Shown: positions 23,192 through 30,607, numbered from the stretch's first letter. The stretch: DNA of 57,906 nt from DATEUP01 sp035283065 (GCA_035283065.1 DATEUP010000100.1:1-57906); one strand, 5' to 3'. Translations and numbers: made by a program. The notes: a model not told the origin generated them from the sequence alone.

Positions 23192-24280
23192 TCAGCGCCG
23201 CCGGAGGCCGGCAAGCCGCGCGGCCGGGCGGTGGGCGGCGGCGGCGAGCCGGACTTTGACCTCGACGGGCGCGAAGCGGTAGGCAAGGGCCGCGCCCGCG
23301 GCCACCGCCACGCCCGCGGCCCAGAGGAGCCCGGCCTGCGAGCCGGGAGGCGCCGCGGGGACGGGGTTTCGGCCGCCGGCGGCGGCCACGGGGTCGACGG
23401 CAAACGCGCAGCCCGAGAAGTCCGCGAACTCGCCGGAGGGCGAGGAGCCGTTCCACAGGGCGGGCGGCGCGATGAGGATCTCCTCAAGCTCGGAGGGCGC
23501 GAAGGTGTAGCGCTCGGCGCCGGTCCGCAGGACGGCGAAGTCGTCCTCGATGCGGATGCCGAAGCACCCCTCCAGGTACACGCCGGGCTCGACGGCCACG
23601 ACGTCGTTGCGGGCGGTGATGAGCACGTCGTCGGAGTCGGGGCAAAGCATGGGCGGCACGTGGACGTAGAGGCCGACACCGTGGCCGAGGCAGTGGATGA
23701 AGAACTCGCCGTACCCCTTCGAGTCGATGAAGGTGCGCGCAAGGGAATCGAGGTCGCGCGCGAGCGCCCCGGACTGCACGGCGGCGCTTGCAAGCGTTTG
23801 CGCCTCCTTGACGACGCCGTAGATCTCGACAAATTCCTCGGGCGGGTTTGGCCCCATGAAGTAGGTCTTCGTGTTGTCGCTCACCCAGCCCTTGTAGCGC
23901 GCGCCGATGTCCACGACGACGACTTCGCCGGGCAGGATCAGGTTCGCCGCGTCGTCCGACGGTTCGCCGTGGGGGATTGCCGAGGCGGGCCCGGAGGCGA
24001 CGATCGCCTCAAAACCCGCGACGTACTCGGATGAGCCGTTTTCGACCATCGCGCGTGAGAGGGCCGCGACGACGTCGGCCTCGGTCACGGGGACCTCGAA
24101 GGCGCGGGCAAGGGCGTCGCGGGCCGCGGCCTGGCCGAGGTCGGAGAGGCGCGCCGACTCGCGGATGAGCTCGCGCTTGACAACCGACGGGGCGTCGGGG
24201 GCCCCGCTCGCCGAAAGGGCGGGGCCGGCGGCAAGAAGGGCGATGAGCAGGAGGCACAGGGAGGCGGCGGGCCGGCCCAT
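23192..24280 (-). CDS. Secreted, membrane-anchored M24-family metallopeptidase
   Basis: A 362-residue protein with an N-terminal signal peptide (ASLCLLLIALLAAGPALSASG), then a pita-bread M24 domain. All five metal ligands can be seen in order: VVVDIGA (Asp), VSDNTKTY (Asp), HCLGHGVGL (His), AVEPGVY (Glu) and IRIEDDF (Glu). After a Pro/Ala linker comes one membrane helix (AGLLWAAGVAVAAGAALAY) and a basic tail. It should be an aminopeptidase or Xaa-Pro peptidase acting outside the cell, which is unusual because archaeal M24 enzymes are mostly cytoplasmic. It lies on the opposite strand inside the exosome cluster. Confidence 0.82.
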   Translation of the reverse strand: MGRPAASLCLLLIALLAAGPALSASGAPDAPSVVKRELIRESARLSDLGQAAARDALARAFEVPVTEADVVAALSRAMVENGSSEYVAGFEAIVASGPASAIPHGEPSDDAANLILPGEVVVVDIGARYKGWVSDNTKTYFMGPNPPEEFVEIYGVVKEAQTLASAAVQSGALARDLDSLARTFIDSKGYGEFFIHCLGHGVGLYVHVPPMLCPDSDDVLITARNDVVAVEPGVYLEGCFGIRIEDDFAVLRTGAERYTFAPSELEEILIAPPALWNGSSPSGEFADFSGCAFAVDPVAAAGGRNPVPAAPPGSQAGLLWAAGVAVAAGAALAYRFAPVEVKVRLAAAAHRPAARLAGLRRR

Positions 24281-24370
24281 CGCGCCCGTGTTTGGGGGGC
24301 CGTCGCATCAACCTTTGCCTGGGGTCAAGGGGGCTGCCGCTCCGATTCGTTTCCTCACGGCGTGTGGCAA

Positions 24371-24380
24371 ACCCTTATCT
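24371..24380 (+). promoter_or_regulatory. Putative TATA element for the rrp4 transcript
   Basis: ACCCTTATCT, about 245 nt before the rrp4 GTG. A start about 27 nt downstream would give a leader of roughly 220 nt that holds the two hairpins described separately. The same ACCCTTATCT string occurs on the minus strand before the zinc-ribbon gene at 28796-29005. Confidence 0.4.
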
Positions 24381-24458
24381 GCCGCTGCCGGTTTGCCCGG
24401 CTTTGAAAGCGAGAGACGACGACTGAAGCGCGCCCTTGCCGCGGGGTCTAGGTGCCCT

Positions 24459-24495
24459 GCGCCTTTGAGCCCCTCGGGGGCTTTTTGTAAGGCGC
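24459..24495 (+). other. Predicted nested hairpin in the rrp4 leader
   Basis: GCGCCTT (24459-24465) pairs with AAGGCGC (24489-24495). Inside it AGCCCC (24468-24473) pairs with GGGGCT (24477-24482) around a TCG loop. Both stems are perfect and are separated by an asymmetric bulge, TG on one side and TTTTGT on the other. Confidence 0.5.
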
Positions 24496-24551
24496 GAGAC
24501 GAAGGAAGGCAACCGGATGAAGACCGTCCGCCGATTGGCTCCCTTGAGGGC

Positions 24552-24571
24552 CCCCGCGCCAAGGCGCGGGG
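24552..24571 (+). other. Predicted GC-rich hairpin in the rrp4 leader
   Basis: CCCCGCGCC (24552-24560) and GGCGCGGGG (24563-24571) are exact reverse complements around AA. At least seven pairs can form with a six-base loop CCAAGG. It lies 53 nt before the rrp4 start. Confidence 0.45.
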
Positions 24572-24624
24572 CGCCCGGTCGCTCTCCCGTTTAGAAGAAC
24601 CGGGGCGGCGAGAAAGGGATTCCT

Positions 24625-25458
24625 GTGGAAAGCGTGGAAGTGGCAAGCGAAGGGGCAGGCGCGCCGGTCAAAGTCCGGTTTGTCCTGCCTGGTGATGCGA
24701 TCGAACTCAACGGGCTCAAGGCGGGCCCGGGCACTTACGAAGAGGGGGGCAAGGCGTTCGCCTCGCTCGTCGGGCTTGCGCTCGCGCACAAGGGCGTCCT
24801 TACGGTCGTGCCGCTCTCGGGCGTCTACAACGCGCGCCAGGGCGACGTCGTGATCGGCCATGTGCTCGACCTCGGGCCCTCGAACTGGACCGTGGACATC
24901 CGGGCGAGCCAGCCCACGTCCCTCCACGTGAACGACGTGCCTTGGAAGGTCGATTTCGGCGACACGGCGCGCTATGTCGACGTGGGCGAGGCCGTCCTTT
25001 GCAAGGTCTTCAAGGTCGATGAAGTGAAGCGCGTCTTCCTGACGCTGAGTGGCCCGGGCCTCCGCAAGCTCGAGGGCGGGCAAGTCGTCGAGGTCCCGCA
25101 CACGAAGGTCGCGCACATCGCAGGGAAGCGCGGCGAGAGGCTCGAGAAGATCAAGAAGTGGACGAACTGCCGGATCTACGCGGCCGCAAACGGGCGCGTG
25201 TGGGTTGACGGCGACCTGAAAGACATGGAAGTCGCCGTAGGGGCGATCCGCCTCATCGAGCGCGAGGCGAACGCGCCGGGGCTTTCCGATTCGCTCGACG
25301 CGTACCTGAAGGAGCACGGGCGGGAGCCCGCGCCCGAGGCGCAGGCCTCCGCGGGGTTCGGCACGGCCGACGAGGCGAAGGCCCAGGTTGGCGCCGCGCA
25401 GGGCGAGGACGGAGAAGAGACGAAGCGGCGCGAGAGCGCCGCGAAGGAGGAGGAATAG
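24625..25458 (+). CDS. rrp4: Exosome RNA-binding subunit Rrp4
   Basis: A 277-residue protein. An N-terminal barrel-like segment (FVLPGDAIELNGLKAGPGTY) is followed by an S1 domain (YNARQGDVVIGHVLDLGPSNWTVDI, split here as family strands) and a KH domain with the variant loop HIAGKRGERLEKIKK. It forms the RNA-entry cap on the Rrp41-Rrp42 hexamer. The C-terminal 60 residues are an acidic, Ala/Glu-rich tail beyond the KH domain. GTG at 24625 is the start. It is followed after 50 nt by rrp41. A long structured leader precedes it. Confidence 0.95.
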   Translation: MESVEVASEGAGAPVKVRFVLPGDAIELNGLKAGPGTYEEGGKAFASLVGLALAHKGVLTVVPLSGVYNARQGDVVIGHVLDLGPSNWTVDIRASQPTSLHVNDVPWKVDFGDTARYVDVGEAVLCKVFKVDEVKRVFLTLSGPGLRKLEGGQVVEVPHTKVAHIAGKRGERLEKIKKWTNCRIYAAANGRVWVDGDLKDMEVAVGAIRLIEREANAPGLSDSLDAYLKEHGREPAPEAQASAGFGTADEAKAQVGAAQGEDGEETKRRESAAKEEE

Positions 25459-25508
25459 GGCCGCCTTTCGGCTGCCCTTGACTCTCACAAAACGTTGGAG
25501 GAATACTC

Positions 25509-26801
25509 ATGGGAGGAGCAAATCCGGATGTTGTGCTGGTGAAGGACGATGGAATGCGGCTCGACGGCCGAAAGCTCGACGAGCTGCGCCCGATCAAGAT
25601 CAAGGCCGGCGTGCTCGAACGCGCGGACGGCTCGGCGTACATCGAGTGGGGGAACAACAAGGTCTACGTCGGCGTCTACGGGCCGCGCGAGGTGCACCCG
25701 CGCCACGACCAGTCGCCCTCGAAGGCGATCGTGCGCTGCCGGTACTCGATGGCGCCCTTCTCGGTCGACGACCGCAAGCGGCCGGGCCCCGACCGGCGCT
25801 CGCAGGAGATCTCGAAGGTCATTTCGGAGGCGTTCTCCGCCGTCGTGTTCACGGACCAGTTCCCGCGGACGGCAATCGACGTCTTCATGGAAGTCGTCCA
25901 GGCCGACGCGGGCACGCGCTGCGCGGCGATGACCGCCGCGGCCGTGGCGCTCGCCGACGCGGGGATCCCGATGCGCGACCTTGTGGTCGCGGTGGCGTCG
26001 GGCAAGATCAACGGGAAGGTCGCGCTCGACCTCAATAAGGCTGAGGACAACTTCGGCGAGGCAGACTGCCCCATGGGCATCGTCCCCTCGACGGGCGAGG
26101 TCGTGCTCCTCCAGATGGACGGGCACCTCACGCGCGACGAGTGGGAGCAGGCGCTTGCGTACAACCAAGCGGCCGTCAAGGTCATCCACGAGATTCAGAA
26201 GGAGGCGCTCAGGGAGCGGTGGGCGAAAGCCGCCGAGGCCGAGGGCGAACCCGAACTTTACCTCGAGGCGGCCCGCGAGGGCGCGCCTTCGGGCGAGGGA
26301 GGCGGCTCCTTTGGAGGCGGCGGCTTCCGCGGTGGACGCGGGGGCGGCGGCGGAGGCGGCGGCTTCCGCGGCGGCGACCGGGGCCGGGGCGGTGGCGGGG
26401 GATTCCGCGACCGTGACCGGGGCCGGGGCGGCGGCGGCGGCTTCAGGGACCGCGACCGGGGCGGCGGCGGTGGAGGCGGCTTCAGGGACCGCGACCGAGG
26501 CGGCGGTGGCGGCGGCTTCAGGGACCGCGAAAGGCGGCGGGACTCTGGCGGCGGGGACGCACCGCGCGACGGCCCTCCCGATTCGGGCCCCAGCGATTCT
26601 GGTGACACGGGCGGCGGCGGCGGGGGCGAAGGGCCCTCCCCGAGCGGCGACCGAATGGACGAATTCGCCGACCGAGACCGAATGGGGCTCGGGCGCAGGC
26701 GCAGGCGCACGGGCGGCGGCGGGGGCGGCTACGGCCGCGACCGCGGCGAGGGCAGGCCCGCAAACGACGAAGCCGGCGGGTCTGAAGGAGGGGGGGCGTA
26801 A
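25509..26801 (+). CDS. rrp41: Exosome catalytic subunit Rrp41 with long Gly/Arg/Asp/Phe repeat tail
   Basis: The first 245 residues are a standard archaeal Rrp41 with an RNase PH fold: MRLDGRKLDELRPIKI, the phosphate/RNA-binding DRKRPGPDRRSQEISK, and the catalytic acid region KAEDNFGEADCPMGIVPS. It is the phosphorolytic 3'-5' exonuclease of the exosome. The protein then continues for about 180 residues of low complexity, with six GGFR units (GGFRDRDRG-like). This is followed by a Pro/Ser/Asp stretch and an RRRRRTGGGGGGYGRDRG end. Archaeal Rrp41 is normally about 240-250 residues, so the tail is exceptional. ATG follows GGAGG, and TAA abuts the rrp42 ATG. Confidence 0.95.
   Translation: MGGANPDVVLVKDDGMRLDGRKLDELRPIKIKAGVLERADGSAYIEWGNNKVYVGVYGPREVHPRHDQSPSKAIVRCRYSMAPFSVDDRKRPGPDRRSQEISKVISEAFSAVVFTDQFPRTAIDVFMEVVQADAGTRCAAMTAAAVALADAGIPMRDLVVAVASGKINGKVALDLNKAEDNFGEADCPMGIVPSTGEVVLLQMDGHLTRDEWEQALAYNQAAVKVIHEIQKEALRERWAKAAEAEGEPELYLEAAREGAPSGEGGGSFGGGGFRGGRGGGGGGGGFRGGDRGRGGGGGFRDRDRGRGGGGGFRDRDRGGGGGGGFRDRDRGGGGGGFRDRERRRDSGGGDAPRDGPPDSGPSDSGDTGGGGGGEGPSPSGDRMDEFADRDRMGLGRRRRRTGGGGGGYGRDRGEGRPANDEAGGSEGGGA
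26311..26540 (+). repeat. In-frame tandem repeats coding for GGFRDRDRG units in rrp41
   Basis: DNA units of about 33-42 bases (core TTCAGGGACCGCGACCGGGG) repeat with small changes, encoding FRGGRG, FRGGDRG, then FRDRDRG three times and FRDRER. The near-identical later units suggest recent slippage or unequal exchange. Confidence 0.75.
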
Positions 26802-27593
26802 ATGTCCGAAGAATTCGTAGCCGCACTCAAGAAGGACTACCTCAACGAGCTCGCGCTCAAGGAGCAGCGCGTCGACGGCCGCAAGGCCGACGAAGTGCGC
26901 GCACTCAAGATCACCACCGGCGTGATCGGCACGGCCGAAGGGTCGGCGATGGTCGAGCTTGGCAAGACCAAGGTCTTCGTCGGCGTCAAGGTCGCCACGG
27001 GGTCACCCTTCAGCGACCGGCCGAAGGACGGCGTGATCATCACGAGCGCCGAGCTCATCCCGATCGCGTCGCCGAACTTCGAAGTCGGCCCGCCATCGCA
27101 AGCCTCGATCGAGGTCGCGCGCGTCGTGGACCGCGGGATCCGCGAGTCGAAGATGATCGAGCTCTCGGAGCTTTGCATCAAAGACGGGGAAAAGGTGTGG
27201 ATGGTGAACATCGACATCCACACGATCGACTACGACGGGAACCTCTTTGACGCGGCGCTCATTGCGGCCGTCGCCGCGCTGAAGACCACGGTGATGCCGG
27301 CCAAGCGGCTCAAGGTCGCGTCGGAGGACTTCCCGCTGAAGCTCCACCACACACCCACGTCGCTTACGGCGGTCAAGGTTGGCAAGAGCGTGTTCGTGGA
27401 CCCCCAGGTGGAGGAGGAGAGCGTCGCCCAGGCGCGCCTTACGGTGACTGTCGACGAGCACGGCGCAATCCGCGCGATGCAAAAAGGGCTGGTCGGTTCC
27501 TTCACGGTCGACGAGGTTAAATATATCATCGAGACTAGCCAGCGCCTCGGCCACGAGACTCGCGAAGCGATTCGAAAGGCCAGCGGGAAGTAA
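26802..27593 (+). CDS. rrp42: Exosome structural subunit Rrp42
   Basis: A 263-residue RNase PH-fold protein with QRVDGRKADEVRALKITTG, VELGKTKVFVGVK, VVDRGIRESKMIEL and DIHTIDYDGNLFDAALIA. Rrp42 alternates with Rrp41 in the hexameric ring and is not itself catalytic but completes the active site and RNA path. The ATG immediately follows the rrp41 TAA (TAAATG), with GAAGGAGGG upstream, so the pair is made in stoichiometric fashion. Length is normal for the family, and it lacks the repeat tail of its partner. Confidence 0.96.
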   Translation: MSEEFVAALKKDYLNELALKEQRVDGRKADEVRALKITTGVIGTAEGSAMVELGKTKVFVGVKVATGSPFSDRPKDGVIITSAELIPIASPNFEVGPPSQASIEVARVVDRGIRESKMIELSELCIKDGEKVWMVNIDIHTIDYDGNLFDAALIAAVAALKTTVMPAKRLKVASEDFPLKLHHTPTSLTAVKVGKSVFVDPQVEEESVAQARLTVTVDEHGAIRAMQKGLVGSFTVDEVKYIIETSQRLGHETREAIRKASGK

Positions 27594-27615
27594 GGGGCAG
27601 CAAGGGGGCTTTGGC

Positions 27616-27936
27616 GTGGCGTCGGGCGCGCGGAAGGTGGCTGGCCGGTTCGGCCCCCGCTACGGCGTGAAGATCCGCAAGGGCGTCGAGGAAGTCGAGC
27701 GCCTGCAGAAGGCCCGCTACAAGTGCCCGAAGTGCGAGTTTGTCGCCGTGAAGAGGCACGCGTCGGGGATCTGGCGCTGCCGCCACTGCGGGCTCAAGTT
27801 TGCGGGCGGCGCCTACGCGCCGACCTCGAAGGAGATCGAGGCGCTCGAGGAGACCCTTTCCAAGGAAGGCGCCCCCGCTGAGGGCGACGAGGCCGAAGCC
27901 GCCGCAGAGCCCTCGCCGGCAAAGGCCTCGCCGTGA
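27616..27936 (+). CDS. rpl37ae: Ribosomal protein L37Ae (eL43)
   Basis: A 106-residue protein. GRFGPRYGVKIRKGVEEVER and a C-P-K-C / C-R-H-C zinc ribbon (YKCPKCEF...WRCRHCGLKFAGGAY) identify L37Ae. The ribosomal core ends near residue 70; a further 35 residues of acidic Ala/Glu tail follow, which is longer than usual. GTG at 27616 is 22 nt after rrp42, the standard neighbour in archaeal exosome operons. Confidence 0.94.
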   Translation: MASGARKVAGRFGPRYGVKIRKGVEEVERLQKARYKCPKCEFVAVKRHASGIWRCRHCGLKFAGGAYAPTSKEIEALEETLSKEGAPAEGDEAEAAAEPSPAKASP

Positions 27937-27961
27937 GCCCGCGTCGATGGAGGACCTCGAT

Positions 27962-28099
27962 ATGATGTACAAGTGCGGCCGCTGCAAGACGAAGGTCCAG
28001 CTCGACACCTCGACGGTGGGGCTCCAGTGCGAGCGCTGCGGGTCGAAAATCTTCTACAAGACGCGCCCGAATGTCAAGCGCGTGATCAAAGCGCGCTAG
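27962..28099 (+). CDS. rpoP: RNA polymerase subunit P (Rpo12)
   Basis: 45 residues beginning MMYKCGRCKTKVQL, with the four zinc cysteines as C-x2-C and C-x2-C (LQCERCGSKIF), ending in a basic RPNVKRVIKAR. This small subunit stabilises the Rpo3-Rpo10 assembly platform of RNA polymerase. GGAGG sits 8 nt before ATG 27962. ATG 27947 is also in frame and would add MEDLD, but the ribosome-binding site then falls inside the gene. It follows rpl37ae, the usual order. Confidence 0.92.
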   Translation: MMYKCGRCKTKVQLDTSTVGLQCERCGSKIFYKTRPNVKRVIKAR

Positions 28100-28140
28100 A
28101 CCTGCGCACCCATTCTTCAAGCGCACTGCGCGCCAGCCCC

Positions 28141-28758
28141 TTACACGTTCTTCCTGGCGGTTGGCTGGCGCGTTTTCCGCGAGGGGGCGGCGGCCCCATT
28201 GAATTGCTCCAGGAGGCTCGGGCTCCCGTCGGCGCCCTTCGCGCGAAGGGTTCTTGCAAGGTCGGCCTTAATCGCGCGCAAGCCGGACACGAGCGCTTGG
28301 ATTAGGATATCGCCGCCGGGGAAGGCACGGAAGGCGGGGTTGTCCACAAGCGCGCTCAAGGCATCGAGCATCCCTGTAAGGTCCGCCACGAGGAACGCGC
28401 CGCCCTCGGCACGGGTGACCACGCCCAGCTGCAGGCCGCCGTCCTTCCCGTCGATCACAACCAGCGCAACCGCGTCGTCTTTGAGGCCGTCGAATTCGAA
28501 GTCCGAGGCGTGCTGCCAGCCGCCCATCGAGGAATCCTTGATTGCCCCGAGGACGGGGATCGTGAGCGTGCCGCCGCCTTCGAGTTCGCGGGTCTGCGTA
28601 GGGAGCTCCTCGTTCTTTTTCAGCCCCACGACCGGCGTGCCGGGAGGCAGGGACGCGCGGAGGGCCTCCGAATTGGCGAAGGGGCGGACAGCCTTCTCGA
28701 AGACCGCATCGAGGGGGTTTGCCGGCGCGTCGTTGGAGGGGGACGCCGGCGTGGACAT
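28141..28758 (-). CDS. Hypothetical cytoplasmic protein
   Basis: A 205-residue protein with no recognised family. After a polar N-terminus it alternates short strands and helices (VVGLKKNEELP, DDAVALVVIDGKDGGLQLG, GGAFLVADLTGMLDALSALV) and ends with a basic tail (APSRKTRQPTARKN). There is no signal peptide or long hydrophobic segment. It follows the zinc-ribbon gene at 28796 on the same strand, 37 nt downstream, and is convergent with rpoP (41 nt between the stops). The two form a small minus-strand unit inside the exosome/KEOPS cluster. Confidence 0.6.
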   Translation of the reverse strand: MSTPASPSNDAPANPLDAVFEKAVRPFANSEALRASLPPGTPVVGLKKNEELPTQTRELEGGGTLTIPVLGAIKDSSMGGWQHASDFEFDGLKDDAVALVVIDGKDGGLQLGVVTRAEGGAFLVADLTGMLDALSALVDNPAFRAFPGGDILIQALVSGLRAIKADLARTLRAKGADGSPSLLEQFNGAAAPSRKTRQPTARKNV

Positions 28759-28795
28759 CGAGAACCGTCCCTGCGCGGCAAAAGGCAGCTCGCCT

Positions 28796-29005
28796 TCAGG
28801 CCTCGTCCTCGTCGGAGGGCGAATAGCCCGCCAGGCTGATCTCGCTCTCCTCGGGCTCCCAGGAATTCAGGTCGCGCATCGTTTGGCACCTGTCGCAGCG
28901 CACGCGCGTGGGGTCCTCGGGGTTCAGGAAGGCGTGGCGGCGCACGGTTTGGCACGAGGGGCAGAAGAGGTCGGCAAAGGAAGGCGCCGCCTCCAGCTCG
29001 GGCAA
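28796..29005 (-). CDS. Small zinc-ribbon protein
   Basis: A 69-residue protein. It has FCPSCQTVRRH and VRCDRCQTMRD, that is two C-x2-C knuckles about 20 residues apart, followed by a very acidic C-terminus (EPEESEISLAG...SDEDEA). The start appears to be TTG at 29005; no ATG or GTG is in frame nearby. A TATA element CTTATCT lies about 72 nt upstream. The fold suggests nucleic-acid or protein binding. It leads the unit that also holds the unknown 205-residue gene. Confidence 0.6.
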   Translation of the reverse strand: MPELEAAPSFADLFCPSCQTVRRHAFLNPEDPTRVRCDRCQTMRDLNSWEPEESEISLAGYSPSDEDEA

Positions 29006-29076
29006 GGTGACCTTGGCCCGGCTCTTGAGGTAGGAGATTGCGCACCCCTCGCGGGGGCGCCATTTTGTCCGCTAGT

Positions 29077-29083
29077 AGATAAG
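29077..29083 (-). promoter_or_regulatory. TATA element for the zinc-ribbon gene
   Basis: CTTATCT on the minus strand within ACCCTTATCTAC, matching the element proposed before rrp4. Confidence 0.4.
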
Positions 29084-29115
29084 GGTAAAGGTGGTGGCCG
29101 GGCGAGGCGGGAGGG

Positions 29116-29421
29116 TTGGGCGGCCACGGCAAGAGAAGGGCGGGCCCCTTTGTCGTGACATTCACGTTGTCGATGGGGAGGTCCCGCGGGGCGGCCGTGC
29201 AGGCCTCGAGGCTGCGCAGGGCGCTGGAGCCCGAAGCGGGCCGGGCGCTGCCGGGGGCCTCGGTCACGCTCCGCAACGCCGACCGGGGCCGCGCGCTCTC
29301 CGTGCGCATCGAGGCCGACTCCCTGCGCGCGCTTCGAGCAGCGACGAATTCCTACCTGCGCTGGACGACGCTCGCCGCCGAGGTCGTCGAGGCCGCCGGC
29401 CCGCGCTCGGAAGAGGAGTAG
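29116..29421 (+). CDS. pcc1: KEOPS subunit Pcc1
   Basis: A 101-residue protein. The family signature runs through RRALEPEAGRALPG, the central RIEADSLRALRAATNSYLRW, and a short C-terminal helix. Pcc1 is the dimerisation subunit of the KEOPS complex that makes t6A in tRNA, together with Kae1, Bud32 and Cgi121, none of which is in the window. The start is TTG 29116 directly after GGGAGGG; the first strand (FVVTFTLS) requires this upstream start rather than the internal ATG. It precedes prefoldin beta, as in many archaea. Confidence 0.82.
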   Translation: MGGHGKRRAGPFVVTFTLSMGRSRGAAVQASRLRRALEPEAGRALPGASVTLRNADRGRALSVRIEADSLRALRAATNSYLRWTTLAAEVVEAAGPRSEEE

Positions 29422-29505
29422 GCGACCCGCGGGGTCGCCGGGCCCCCGATGGTTTCAAGAGGGCCGGCCAGCCTACCGTGGCCCTACCCCGAACGAGGAA
29501 TCACC

Positions 29506-29850
29506 ATGGCCGTCCCCCGAGACATCCAAGAGAAGCTCTCGAAGTACAACCAGCTCTACCAGCAACTCCAGATGATGGCCTCGCAGAGGCAGCAGTACCA
29601 GTCGCACATCAACGAGATCGAGTTCGCGCTGGAGGAGATCGACGGGCTGCCGCAGGGCGCCACGCTCTACAAGGCCGCGGGCGCTCTCCTCATCAAGACC
29701 GACGACGTGGCGGGGATCAAGACGGCGCTTGGCGAGCGGAAAGAGGAGCTCGAGATCAAGGTGAAGGGCGTGGAGAAGCAGGAGAAGCAGCTCCAGGGGC
29801 TCTACGAGAGGCTGCGCCAGGAGCTCAACGAGGCCGTGCAGTCGGGGTGA
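29506..29850 (+). CDS. pfdB: Prefoldin beta subunit
   Basis: A 114-residue protein formed by two helices that make a coiled coil (LSKYNQLYQQLQMMASQRQQ and KVKGVEKQEKQLQGLYERLR) around a short hairpin (GATLYKAAGALLIKTD), the typical beta-prefoldin plan. It hands unfolded proteins to the thermosome. ATG at 29506 has GAGGAAT before it. This is the last gene of the conserved exosome-linked cluster. Confidence 0.92.
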   Translation: MAVPRDIQEKLSKYNQLYQQLQMMASQRQQYQSHINEIEFALEEIDGLPQGATLYKAAGALLIKTDDVAGIKTALGERKEELEIKVKGVEKQEKQLQGLYERLRQELNEAVQSG

Positions 29851-29969
29851 GGCCGGGCCACCCGCCGCAGGGGACGGGCGGGCGCTCGCGCGCTTTGGGC
29901 CCAAGGCGGGTGAGGGCGGCCACCGAAAGCGCTATTGAAGAGCCCTCCAAATGCCGGGCGGGGCTTCAA

Positions 29970-30452
29970 TTGGGGATCAGGTACAACTTGGTGGCGATCA
30001 AGCAAAGCCAATTGAAGGATGTGCTCGCACCGACGGAATACGCTCCCGACGGCTATGCGGACGAGGCCTTTGATAGCAACGAGGGCGAGGTTTTTTTCGA
30101 TAAAGGGTTCGGCGTCATCTACGACATCCTCTGGCGCAGGAAAACCGGGGCTTGGGACGAGGCGCGGATCGCGTTCTTCGGCTCGCCCGAGCGCCCGCGG
30201 GCCGACGAGCGCGGTTACATCGATGCCGCAGATGTCCGGCGCGCAGCCGAGGGCCTTCGGGCGCTGCCGCGGGCCCCGTTGCGCCAAGAAGTGCGAGCCA
30301 TGGCCGAGGTCGTCCACGGAAAGGCCTCCGAGGAGGAAAGACGGGAGGCGAACGAACTCGAACGCGAGTGCCTGGACGGATTCGAGGAGTTGACCACCTT
30401 TTACGAAAAGGCTGCGAACGCAAACTTGGTGGTATTGATTTTCGTCGGCTAG
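29970..30452 (+). CDS. Possible DUF1877/YfbM-like protein
   Basis: A 160-residue protein, MGIRYNLVAIKQSQLKDVL... with EVFFDKGFGVIYDILWR in the middle, IDAADVRRAAEGLRAL, and a terminal NLVVLIFVG. Its length, the helix pattern and the V-I-x-V-G ending resemble the DUF1877 (YfbM) family of mostly bacterial cytoplasmic proteins of unknown function. The match is from memory and weak. TTG at 29970 is used as start after GGGCGGGG. The gene is visibly richer in A/T at third positions than its neighbours, a hint of recent transfer. Confidence 0.5.
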   Translation: MGIRYNLVAIKQSQLKDVLAPTEYAPDGYADEAFDSNEGEVFFDKGFGVIYDILWRRKTGAWDEARIAFFGSPERPRADERGYIDAADVRRAAEGLRALPRAPLRQEVRAMAEVVHGKASEEERREANELERECLDGFEELTTFYEKAANANLVVLIFVG

Positions 30453-30528
30453 GCCGTTGGGTCACCCTTTTGCCGGCGCCCCGAGTCGGGCTCTGGCGGC
30501 GTGCGGCGTTGCGAATCGGGCCGAAACT

Positions 30529-30536
30529 ACATATCT
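30529..30536 (+). promoter_or_regulatory. TATA box of the DHH phosphoesterase gene
   Basis: ACATATCT. The predicted transcript start near 30558 lies beyond the ATG at 30548, which favours ATG 30608 as the true start. Confidence 0.45.
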
Positions 30537-30607
30537 AACGCCCGAGGATGGGCGGCGAAAGACCGCCGCCGGAAGTCGCGTGGCCTTTCAGCCCGGAAGC
30601 GCCGCCG

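Noticed and set aside
24281..24624. RNase P RNA or SRP RNA in the gap before rrp4
   Set aside because: I looked for the conserved RNase P segments and the SRP helix 8 loop and found neither; only hairpins are supportable.
26311..26540. Possible CRISPR-like or minisatellite array
   Set aside because: Units are in-frame coding repeats without unique spacers; no cas genes or array structure anywhere in the window.
26258..26710. Pro/Arg/Ser-rich frame opposite the rrp41 repeats
   Set aside because: It mirrors the Gly/Arg/Asp repeats; the plus frame is continuous with a genuine Rrp41 domain.
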